Below the pieces are notes generated by a model. That model made no database searches, was not told the origin of the DNA, and worked only from the letters and a program-made list of their open reading frames with translations. The position numbers and the translations under genes are program-made. Source: Methanobacteriota archaeon (GTDB lineage Archaea; Thermoplasmatota; Poseidoniia; Poseidoniales; Poseidoniaceae). From it: a DNA stretch of 37,920 bases. The stretch lies in assembly GCA_002696315.1 (NCBI GenBank), contig NZRR01000043.1:44555-82474 (forward strand), given 5' to 3'. Of the stretch, positions 8,237-15,104 are shown piece after piece; position 1 is the first letter of the stretch, and every line of letters starts with the position of its first letter.

Positions 8237-8246
8237 TTTATATATG
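8237..8246 (+). promoter_or_regulatory. TATA box of the proteorhodopsin gene
   Basis: TTTATATATG lies about 26 bases before the ATG at 8268, the usual archaeal TATA-to-start-site distance. This suggests a leaderless mRNA beginning at or next to that ATG. Confidence 0.55.
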
Positions 8247-8267
8247 ATATGCAAATCGAGCAGTTTG

Positions 8268-9074
8268 ATGAATATGATGAAAAATGGGAATATTAGAATG
8301 AAAATTTTAACCATTACTAGCCTTCTATACTTAGTAACTCTAAGTGTTGTAAGTGCTGAAGGAACAATCGACCCAACAGATAATGTTGCAATGACTTTTT
8401 GGATTGCAACAGCATTGATGCTTGCATCAACGGTGTTTTTCATATTGGAAAGACAAAACGTATCTGATAAGTGGAAAACATCAATGACAGTTGCAGCCCT
8501 TGTAACTGGTGTTGCTTGGTACCACTACACATACATGAGAGATCACTGGGTTGGTACTGGTGACAGTCCTCTAGTATTGAGATATGTAGATTGGTTAATT
8601 ACTGTACCACTTCAAGTATCTGAATTTTACTTGATTTTAGCAGCTGTAGGTGTAGCTTCAGCAGCACTATTCTTTAGATTGTTTGGAGCATCAATCATTA
8701 TGCTTGTATCTGGATTTATCGGAGAATCAGGAATAATCGGCGGTAATGCATGGATGTGGTTTGTAATTGGAATGGTTGCATGGATTTACATAATTTATGA
8801 AATCTGGGCTGGAGATGCTAAAAACAAAGTATCAGAAACAAGCGAAGGAACACAATTTGCTTTCAAAGCAATGGCATTTATCCTAACTGTTGGTTGGGCC
8901 ATTTACCCAATTGGATATGTTATGGGACAAAATGCTGACTTCGGTGGTGCTGATGGACTAAACATCCTTTACAACTTGGCAGATGCAGTTAACAAAACAG
9001 CATTCGGTTTGATGGTTTGGTATGCAGCAACAATGGATACTAAAGCAGAAAAAGCAGCAGCTGCAGAAAACTAA
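8268..9074 (+). CDS. Proteorhodopsin, blue-tuned light-driven proton pump
   Basis: A 268-residue seven-helix retinal protein. Key positions, with proteorhodopsin numbers in brackets, are His86 (75), the proton acceptor Asp108 (97), Thr112 (101), tuning residue Gln116 (105), donor Glu119 (108) and the Schiff-base Lys243 (231). The DTE motif marks an outward proton pump, and Gln at 105 is the blue-absorbing state. An N-terminal signal-like segment (MKILTITSLLYLVTLSVVSA) precedes helix A. The frame is open further upstream, but ATG 8268 is favoured because it lies about 26 bases behind a TATA box; ATG 8277 or 8298 is also possible. No retinal-synthesis gene is in the window. It gives light-driven proton-motive force for ATP synthesis or transport. 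Confidence 0.96.
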   Translation: MNMMKNGNIRMKILTITSLLYLVTLSVVSAEGTIDPTDNVAMTFWIATALMLASTVFFILERQNVSDKWKTSMTVAALVTGVAWYHYTYMRDHWVGTGDSPLVLRYVDWLITVPLQVSEFYLILAAVGVASAALFFRLFGASIIMLVSGFIGESGIIGGNAWMWFVIGMVAWIYIIYEIWAGDAKNKVSETSEGTQFAFKAMAFILTVGWAIYPIGYVMGQNADFGGADGLNILYNLADAVNKTAFGLMVWYAATMDTKAEKAAAAEN

Positions 9075-9131
9075 TCTTAATTGATAGTTCATACAGAAAG
9101 CAATATCCTGCGGGGTATCGTTTTTCATTTC

Positions 9132-9177
9132 GTAGTAGTGGGGAGGTGGAACTTCTTCACCATCTTCCCACTATTAC
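9132..9177. terminator. Strong hairpin downstream of proteorhodopsin
   Basis: Bases 9132-9145 (GTAGTAGTGGGGAG) pair with 9164-9177 (CTTCCCACTATTAC) as a 14-bp stem with two G-U pairs and an 18-base loop that can add a GTG/CAC pair. It sits 58 bases after the rhodopsin stop and before the convergent gene's stop. It may act as a transcript end or mRNA stabiliser, possibly in both directions. The next downstream bases are only moderately T-rich. Confidence 0.6.
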
Positions 9178-9204
9178 ACTTTGATTTAATTTAAAAACTA
9201 TTTT

Positions 9205-9486
9205 TTACAAGTCCCTAAATAGCAATCCTTCAACAATGGGATCTAAAATAAACTCTATAATCAATAACAAAATTATAAACGGAACCCAAAACCACAATAT
9301 AATTTTAAAAATTTTTAAAATTCCAAAGAATATACTCCTGTCTTCCTCTTCTTCTTCAAGATTTAAGGAATAAAAAAACACTCCACTCTTCTTTTTATAT
9401 TTGGAGTCATCTAAATTAATTTTTTTGGGCAAACTTCCGATATGTACACTCTTCGGCACCCCCCCTTCTTCATCTAAATTTCCCAT
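9205..9486 (-). CDS. Small single-TM protein with acidic/lysine N-terminus
   Basis: A 93-residue protein. The polar N-terminal 50 residues contain a lysine patch and a run of glutamates (NLEEEEEDR). One or two long hydrophobic stretches (about 54-83) follow, then a short tail. It converges with the rhodopsin gene across the hairpin. No family is recognised. It is judged real because the composition is coding-like and a purine-rich GGGATA precedes its ATG. Confidence 0.5.
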   Translation of the reverse strand: MGNLDEEGGVPKSVHIGSLPKKINLDDSKYKKKSGVFFYSLNLEEEEEDRSIFFGILKIFKIILWFWVPFIILLLIIEFILDPIVEGLLFRDL

Positions 9487-9607
9487 TATCCCAATTTATT
9501 ACAACACTAAGTATTTTATAAAAATAATTCAAATTTATATTAATTGATATTTATTAATAGTACACAATAAAATCTAATATAACAATCATGTGAGGTTGTT
9601 TGATACC

Positions 9608-9988
9608 ATGGCAATGAAGCGTAGGAAAAAGACTCGCGTAAAAAAAGGGAGAAGGCCACAACCACTTCCAGGTATGCCTATGCCTCCACCAATGCCACAA
9701 AAACAAAAAAAGGTTAAAAAGAAAAAATTTAGATTTAAGAAAAAAATAAAATTAAGTTTAAAATCATCTTCAATAACAGAATCCGAAGAAGGCTATAATG
9801 CATCTGCAGGATGGACATCAAGTAGCAATACATCAGTATTGGAGGTTGAAGAACAAGTCAATAAAGAGCCAGAATTTATTAAACACCAATGTGGATTGTG
9901 TGGCGCTGTTATGCAGGTTCCAAAACCCAAAAGGGCGAAGTACTCAATAATCTGTCCACATTGTGAACACGAAGAAAAATTTGGTTAA
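9608..9988 (+). CDS. Basic protein with C-terminal zinc ribbon
   Basis: A 126-residue cytoplasmic protein. The N-terminus is very basic with a proline/methionine-rich loop (PGMPMPPPMP at 21-30) and then KKVKKKKFRFKKK, suited to binding nucleic acid. A serine-rich linker leads to a zinc ribbon with Cys95, Cys98 (CGLC) and Cys116, Cys119 (CPHC). The frame could begin at GTG 9590, but that GTGAGG looks like the ribosome site for ATG 9608, which gives MAMKRRKK. It could be a ribosome- or RNA polymerase-associated factor. No named family is recognised. Confidence 0.75.
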   Translation: MAMKRRKKTRVKKGRRPQPLPGMPMPPPMPQKQKKVKKKKFRFKKKIKLSLKSSSITESEEGYNASAGWTSSSNTSVLEVEEQVNKEPEFIKHQCGLCGAVMQVPKPKRAKYSIICPHCEHEEKFG

Positions 9989-10002
9989 AAATAAAATTTT
10001 TA

Positions 10003-12621
10003 TTATAATTTACCTTTAAGATAATCTTCACCATACCATTGCCATTGTTCCATTGTCCAATTTGGAGGCAATCCTTCCTTTGGTAGCGGAGGTCCTTGTG
10101 TTATTTTTTCCTCAATTTTACTTTTACGATTGTAAAATAAACCAGTTGCTAAAATTATTGTAAAAATTAATACAATTATTATTGACATATTAACCATATT
10201 ATTTGAGAAGTAATTCACAGATTTTTTTGAATCATTAGGATAAGCATCTAAATTATCACCAACACCATCTCCATCCGAATCTTTTGTTTCTGTCCCGTCT
10301 AATGGAAAAGAATCTAATTGATCATCAAGACCATCTCCATCAGAATCTAAACATCCATATCTTTCTATTGTCGAAGTGCCAAATATTTGGGGACACGAGT
10401 CAGGAAAATTACCGTTTTGCATATCACCATAAGAGTCACCATCAATATCTGTCCATTGAGTATAATCAAGTATGAACGCATCTACATCATCAGACCACCC
10501 ATCCCCATCACTATCCAAACAACCAAATTTATTAACAGTTGAATTCCCAAATATTTCTGGACATGAATCAGCTTTACTCCCTTCTAAATTATCACCAAAA
10601 CCATCTCCATCAGAATCTTCCCATTGACTTGAATCAAGCGGAAAAGCATCAGCCCCGAGGTTTAAACCCCAAGAAGAATCGACATCCGAATAACCATCAC
10701 TATCAGAATCTAAACATCCAAAACGATCTTCAGTTGAACTTCCAATAACTGTTGGACAATAATCACCATCTGTACCATATAATTCATCACCAAAACCATC
10801 CCCATCAGTATCATTCCATTGAGTTGTATCAACTGGAAATGAATCAATCTTATCTGAAAAACCATCAGAATCAGAATCAAGACAACCAATTAATAATTCT
10901 GTGCTTAAACCATTCTCAAGTGGGCAGTCATCATCAGAATCATAGTACCCATCATTGTCATCATCTAAATCTTCTGTAATATCTTCACAACCATCTCCAT
11001 CGTTATCAGTTTGTGCATTTGACATAAATTCTAGTGAAGATGTGGGACATAAATCAAATGATATTGAAGAGATATTACAATTTCCATCATAGTTATTTTC
11101 ATCACAAATCCCATCTCCATCATCATCTAAATCTTCTGTATTATCAAGACAACCATCCCCATCAAAATCTGTATAAATCCATGAAGACCATCCAGTATCT
11201 CCCAATGGACAACTATCATTTTCATCTAAAATAGAATCATCGTCATCATCTAAATCTTCTGTATTATCAATACAACCATCAGAATCATGATCCATATCTC
11301 TCTCAGAAACCCATTTCTTTTCCCCTCTTGGACAATTATCATTTTCATCTAAAATAGAATCATCATCATCATCATTATCACAAGCATCTCCAAGATTGTC
11401 ACCATCATAATCTTCCTGACTAGGGTTTGATACATACACACAATTATCTACTTCATCCATAACTTCGTCTTCATCAATATCGAAATAAGGATCTATACGT
11501 ATAACCTGGTCTCTACCATTATCTACATAGTAAAGAAAACCATCTGGACCAACTTCTATTCCCATAATTTTTTGAGCACTCGTTTGTATATTATCTAAAA
11601 ATGTACCACCTTTACCGTCTTCAAAAAGATCATATGCATTAATTTGACCATTCCCATATTCTGAAACAAATAAAGTATTATTTTCCAGAGCAATACCAGA
11701 TGGACGACTTAGTCCTGTGTCTAATATACCCCATTCTACATCTGTAATTCGCATGTATTCAGCTAAAGGCTCTAATCGAGATTGCTCATTATAAATATCC
11801 TCTGAGGTTGTAGTAGTATCATCAGTATTGATCCATAAAACTCTATTTGCACCAGTATCCGAAATATAGAGAATTCCGGTATTCTTATCAAGAATCATAT
11901 GTCCAGGCACTCCACCAAAACGACTCAACTCAATTTCAGAATATCTATGCACTATACCATCCGAGTGATCATGTTCTCCAGTATCATGATCCTCTTGAAA
12001 ATCATAACGTACTAATTCATTATAAAAACCATCATTATACCAGTAGACATTATCATAATCATGTGCAATTCCCATACCCAATGGAGATTCATGCAACATA
12101 TCTATATGGCTTCCAAGAAGACCATTTTCACCATTTTGATTTTCTACTGCAAAATGACTTAATGAAGAAGGCCAAAGAGCAGGCCCCATGAAATCATTTG
12201 GATCACCCATACCATTGTAGGTATTTCTTGACTCTTGGGCAGTTCCAAACTGATAGTCAAACTCATCATTATAAGCTCCAAAAGCTATTGCACTCACTTC
12301 TTCCATGAAATGATTTCTATATGCATCTAAACGCTCTTCACTAGTTTGACTTGAAGTACCAGTTTCATGAATAATAACCATACTATCATCAGCACGATTC
12401 ACAATCCACAATTCATCACTACGATTAATACCTGGATGAAATTCAAGATCTCTTGGTTCATCTAAACCATCTGTACTAGAAGCAATTATTACCTCATCAA
12501 AACCCGTCCCAAATTGTTGTACGATTTTCACTTCTTCAGATGCTTGTACTACTGGTATTAATGAAAATAATAAAATTCCAAAAATTAAGATGGTGTAATG
12601 TTTCACTCCCATATTCATCAA
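10003..12621 (-). CDS. Giant exported NHL-propeller / thrombospondin type-3 repeat surface protein
   Basis: An 872-residue surface protein. A signal peptide (about 1-28, ending VVQA) is followed by a beta-propeller-like region with NHL-type phrases such as GILYISDTGANRVLWI, NTLFVSEYGNGQI and DGFLYYVDNGRDQVI (about 30-390). The next 400 residues are about ten calcium-binding DxDxDGxxD thrombospondin type-3 repeats with regular cysteines (DNCP, DGCxD). A membrane helix (about 811-830) ends in a cytoplasmic tail, PPLPKEGLPPNWTMEQWQ, then WYGEDYL. That short tail is, as I recall, common on exported proteins of marine Group II archaea. The likely role is adhesion or substrate binding outside the cell. 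An alternative ATG three codons in (MGVKHY) is equally good. The repeats would rigidify with seawater calcium. Confidence 0.88.
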   Translation of the reverse strand: MMNMGVKHYTILIFGILLFSLIPVVQASEEVKIVQQFGTGFDEVIIASSTDGLDEPRDLEFHPGINRSDELWIVNRADDSMVIIHETGTSSQTSEERLDAYRNHFMEEVSAIAFGAYNDEFDYQFGTAQESRNTYNGMGDPNDFMGPALWPSSLSHFAVENQNGENGLLGSHIDMLHESPLGMGIAHDYDNVYWYNDGFYNELVRYDFQEDHDTGEHDHSDGIVHRYSEIELSRFGGVPGHMILDKNTGILYISDTGANRVLWINTDDTTTTSEDIYNEQSRLEPLAEYMRITDVEWGILDTGLSRPSGIALENNTLFVSEYGNGQINAYDLFEDGKGGTFLDNIQTSAQKIMGIEVGPDGFLYYVDNGRDQVIRIDPYFDIDEDEVMDEVDNCVYVSNPSQEDYDGDNLGDACDNDDDDDSILDENDNCPRGEKKWVSERDMDHDSDGCIDNTEDLDDDDDSILDENDSCPLGDTGWSSWIYTDFDGDGCLDNTEDLDDDGDGICDENNYDGNCNISSISFDLCPTSSLEFMSNAQTDNDGDGCEDITEDLDDDNDGYYDSDDDCPLENGLSTELLIGCLDSDSDGFSDKIDSFPVDTTQWNDTDGDGFGDELYGTDGDYCPTVIGSSTEDRFGCLDSDSDGYSDVDSSWGLNLGADAFPLDSSQWEDSDGDGFGDNLEGSKADSCPEIFGNSTVNKFGCLDSDGDGWSDDVDAFILDYTQWTDIDGDSYGDMQNGNFPDSCPQIFGTSTIERYGCLDSDGDGLDDQLDSFPLDGTETKDSDGDGVGDNLDAYPNDSKKSVNYFSNNMVNMSIIIVLIFTIILATGLFYNRKSKIEEKITQGPPLPKEGLPPNWTMEQWQWYGEDYLKGKL

Positions 12622-12756
12622 GCACTTTGAAAGTCTTTTTCATACCTTCCTATTCTTGTATTTTAGAATAAAATCAAATTGTAAGTTTAGAAAAAAACAT
12701 TCATGGTATTAAACATTCTTTCATATACTAAACAAGATTAAATTATTTTGGTCAGA

Positions 12757-12960
12757 ATGAATAATATCATATATATTCTTAGTGGGATTTTGATTTTATT
12801 ATCATTACAATTGATAATTAGAACGGTAAAAAGACAAAAGAAAAAGCCAGTTAATATTTGGGAAGATCCAATTCCTCCACAAAATGAGAATTGGCAGGGA
12901 ACATTATCTACAATACAACCCAAAGTAGCTCCTGCACCCCATATGTTTCGCCAAAGATAA
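12757..12960 (+). CDS. Small single-TM membrane protein
   Basis: A 67-residue protein: an N-terminal membrane helix (about 3-22), a basic stretch (RTVKRQKKKP), then a polar tail with WEDPIPPQNENWQG and a proline-rich end. The ATG at 12757 is chosen over the TTG at 12748 because a TATA-like CATATACTAAAC (12722-12733) would start the mRNA a few bases before it. It is divergent from the giant surface protein gene and convergent with the TauE gene. No family is recognised. Confidence 0.6.
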   Translation: MNNIIYILSGILILLSLQLIIRTVKRQKKKPVNIWEDPIPPQNENWQGTLSTIQPKVAPAPHMFRQR

Positions 12961-12981
12961 GAATTTTAATTTCAATAAAAT

Positions 12982-13746
12982 CTAAATTAAATTAATAATA
13001 ATTTCAAATATTCTTTTCATTGATGCCACTACTAAGACAAAAATTAATAGTAATTTTACAATATTTTCGTTTGATTTAGATCCAAATTTAGAACCCAAAA
13101 AACCCCCTATTAATACAGAAATAACAAATGGTAATAGAATTTTCAATTCTATATTTAATTGATTAGAGATGCCTGTTCCAAATAACCCTGCAATTGAATT
13201 AACCCAAATGAATAAAGCAGAGGTCGCAGCAACTGTTTTTGGATTTGCCCACTTTTTGAGTAGGATTATTGGCGAAAGAAAAATACCTCCTCCAACACCA
13301 ATAACCCCACTAAAAAACCCAATTCCCGCGCCAGTAGATATAGAAATTTTCAAATTAGGAATAGAACTTTTTATTTCTAAATCTTTTTTTGTTTGATATA
13401 ATTTATATGCTGCCCAAATCAATGTAATCGAAAGTAAAGAATCATAAATTACACCATCTATTCTTAAGAATCCACCAATTATTGCAAATGGGATACTGCC
13501 AATAATAAATGGAAAAGTTAATTTTTTGTTAAAATAACCCTCTAAATAATAATGATAAAATGCAATAGCGGCAACTACTAGATTTAAGCACCAAGCATAT
13601 TGCTTTAACCAACTACTTTCCATACTTCCATACAAACTTAAAGATAAAATGGCTAAATATCCAGAAGCTCCTCCATGACCAACACTTGAATATAGAATTG
13701 ACATTACAAATAATCCAAAACAGACCAAGAGAAGCTCTATCTCCAC
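12982..13746 (-). CDS. TauE/SafE family permease
   Basis: A 254-residue integral membrane protein with about seven or eight helices, of the DUF81/TauE-SafE family, which exports or imports sulfite, sulfoacetate and other small organic anions. Family marks are SSVGHGGASGYLA near residues 20-32 and the repeat-like VIGVGGGIFLSPIILL with NPKTVAATSALFIW in the second half. The start is a GTG at 13746 just after GAGAGGAT. It is divergent from moeA with a 59-base gap, but no sulfite oxidoreductase is in the window, so its substrate is unknown. Confidence 0.88.
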   Translation of the reverse strand: MEIELLLVCFGLFVMSILYSSVGHGGASGYLAILSLSLYGSMESSWLKQYAWCLNLVVAAIAFYHYYLEGYFNKKLTFPFIIGSIPFAIIGGFLRIDGVIYDSLLSITLIWAAYKLYQTKKDLEIKSSIPNLKISISTGAGIGFFSGVIGVGGGIFLSPIILLKKWANPKTVAATSALFIWVNSIAGLFGTGISNQLNIELKILLPFVISVLIGGFLGSKFGSKSNENIVKLLLIFVLVVASMKRIFEIIINLI

Positions 13747-13805
13747 ATCCTCTCGATTTAATTTTAATTAATCAATATTATTAAAATAAACTTTAACGAT
13801 AGATT

Positions 13806-15029
13806 ATGCCCCATCCTTCGATTTCAAATTATTTCATTTCCTTAGACGAAGCTAAAAAATTATCAAAATCCATTAAAATACCCATAAAAGAAGAAAAAGT
13901 CAAAATTGAAGATTCATACAATAGAATATTATCTCAAGACATCTTTAGTATGGTCAATGATCCACCATTTGATAATTCGAGTATGGATGGATATGCTGTA
14001 ATTTATTCTGATACTATCAATGCCACTGAAGAAAATCCAGTTGAACTAGAAATTATAGATTTTATTTCAGCAGGGATAGTTTCGGATAAAGAAATCAAAT
14101 CCGGATATGCTTCAAAAATTATGACAGGAGCCCCAATTCCCAAAGGAGCCGACTCAATAATAATGATCGAAAAAACAAAATCAAGTAATGGAAAAGTACT
14201 TTTATTCTGCCCCAGCTTTCCAAATTATATCCGATTAAAAGGAGAAAATCTAACAAAAAATGAATTAATTTTAGAAAAGGGGACATTTTTAACCCCTCAC
14301 GAAATTGGCCTATTGGCCACTTCAGGCCATCATATTATTTCAGTAGTTAAAAAATTAAAAATTACAATTATTTCTACAGGGGATGAATTAATTAGCCCGG
14401 GAATGGAAATTTCCACCGGGCAAATCTATGAATCCAACAGTTATGTTTTAGAAGGACTAATCAAACAAATAGGACATATTCCCCTTAGAAAAAAATCAAT
14501 CCCAGATTCTATTGAAAAATTAAGAGAAGAATTAGATCAAGCTTCATTGAATTCAGATTTGATAATTACCTCTGGAGGAGTATCGATGGGTGATTTAGAT
14601 TTAGTTAGAAAAATAATGGAAACTGAAGGTAATATTTTATTTTGGAGAATTAAAATTAAACCAGGCTCCCCCCCATTATTTGGTTTTTGGAAAGATATAC
14701 CATTATTCGGATTACCCGGGAATCCTGTAAGTTCTTCTGTAGTATTTCAAATGTTAATCGATCCATGGATAAAAAGTATAACAAATGCAAAAGGCCCAAA
14801 TAAGAAAATAATTAAGGCAAAATTAACTGAAAAAATTAAGATAAAGAAAGATTTTTTAGTATTTGTAAGAGTAATTGTTGAAAATAACGGTAAAGAAATG
14901 ATTGCATATACTAAAACACATCAAGGGTCTGGAAATTTACGGAGTTTAAGCGTCAGTAATGGTCTTGCTATAATTTATCCCGATTCAAAATATGATATTG
15001 GTTCTACAGTAGATATTTACCTCATTTGA
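13806..15029 (+). CDS. moeA: Molybdopterin molybdenumtransferase MoeA
   Basis: This enzyme inserts molybdate (or tungstate) into adenylylated molybdopterin in cofactor synthesis. The 407-residue length is typical of MoeA. Motifs are PPFDNSSMDGYA at 53-64 with the conserved Asp61, the GAPIPKGADSII loop, ISTGDEL in the MoCF-like domain, TSGGVSMGDLDLV around residue 260, and KIKPGSPP with LPGNPVSS further on. A C-terminal MoeA domain IV (about 335-407) is complete. No other cofactor genes are adjacent. Its stop is only four bases before the first metal-repressor-like box of the next operon. Confidence 0.95.
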   Translation: MPHPSISNYFISLDEAKKLSKSIKIPIKEEKVKIEDSYNRILSQDIFSMVNDPPFDNSSMDGYAVIYSDTINATEENPVELEIIDFISAGIVSDKEIKSGYASKIMTGAPIPKGADSIIMIEKTKSSNGKVLLFCPSFPNYIRLKGENLTKNELILEKGTFLTPHEIGLLATSGHHIISVVKKLKITIISTGDELISPGMEISTGQIYESNSYVLEGLIKQIGHIPLRKKSIPDSIEKLREELDQASLNSDLIITSGGVSMGDLDLVRKIMETEGNILFWRIKIKPGSPPLFGFWKDIPLFGLPGNPVSSSVVFQMLIDPWIKSITNAKGPNKKIIKAKLTEKIKIKKDFLVFVRVIVENNGKEMIAYTKTHQGSGNLRSLSVSNGLAIIYPDSKYDIGSTVDIYLI

Positions 15030-15032
15030 ATT

Positions 15033-15048
15033 TTTAGGCGTGACTAAA
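15033..15048. promoter_or_regulatory. DtxR/IdeR-like operator, upstream copy
   Basis: TTTAGGCGTGACTAAA keeps the left half-site TTTAGG and, with one change, the right half-site. It ends just before the TATA box, where it could cover the BRE. The matching downstream copy makes chance less likely. The family assignment is from the TTAGG-N4-CCTAA core known for iron-dependent DtxR/IdeR repressors. Confidence 0.65.
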
Positions 15049-15050
15049 CA

Positions 15051-15059
15051 TTATATATG
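15051..15059 (+). promoter_or_regulatory. TATA box of the transferrin-like operon
   Basis: TTATATATG predicts transcription start near 15080, which falls inside the second operator. The start codon at 15105 has its own ribosome site GGTGA (15096-15100). Confidence 0.55.
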
Positions 15060-15077
15060 TGAGGCCAACCAGATAAG

Positions 15078-15093
15078 TTTAGGCGTACCTAAA
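15078..15093. promoter_or_regulatory. DtxR/IdeR-like operator, perfect inverted repeat at the transcription start
   Basis: TTTAGGCGTACCTAAA is a perfect TTTAGG-N4-CCTAAA inverted repeat, 45 bases from the upstream copy. It would overlap the predicted transcription start, so a metal-loaded repressor bound here would block initiation. It is the main evidence that the operon answers to iron or manganese rather than to phosphorus. Confidence 0.72.
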
Positions 15094-15104
15094 AAGGTGA
15101 AAAA

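Noticed and set aside
8079-8267. N-terminal extension of the proteorhodopsin from an upstream start
   Set aside because: The open frame runs through the divergent gene, the dyad and the TATA box; the extra residues do not resemble a signal peptide or helix.
10284-11234. Several plus-strand His/Asn-rich open frames
   Set aside because: They are the antisense of the GATGGNGAT-type codons encoding the calcium repeats of the minus-strand surface protein.
12695-12718. AAACATTC direct repeat 16 bases apart
   Set aside because: Two 8-mers in AT-rich intergenic DNA are too weak to call an operator.
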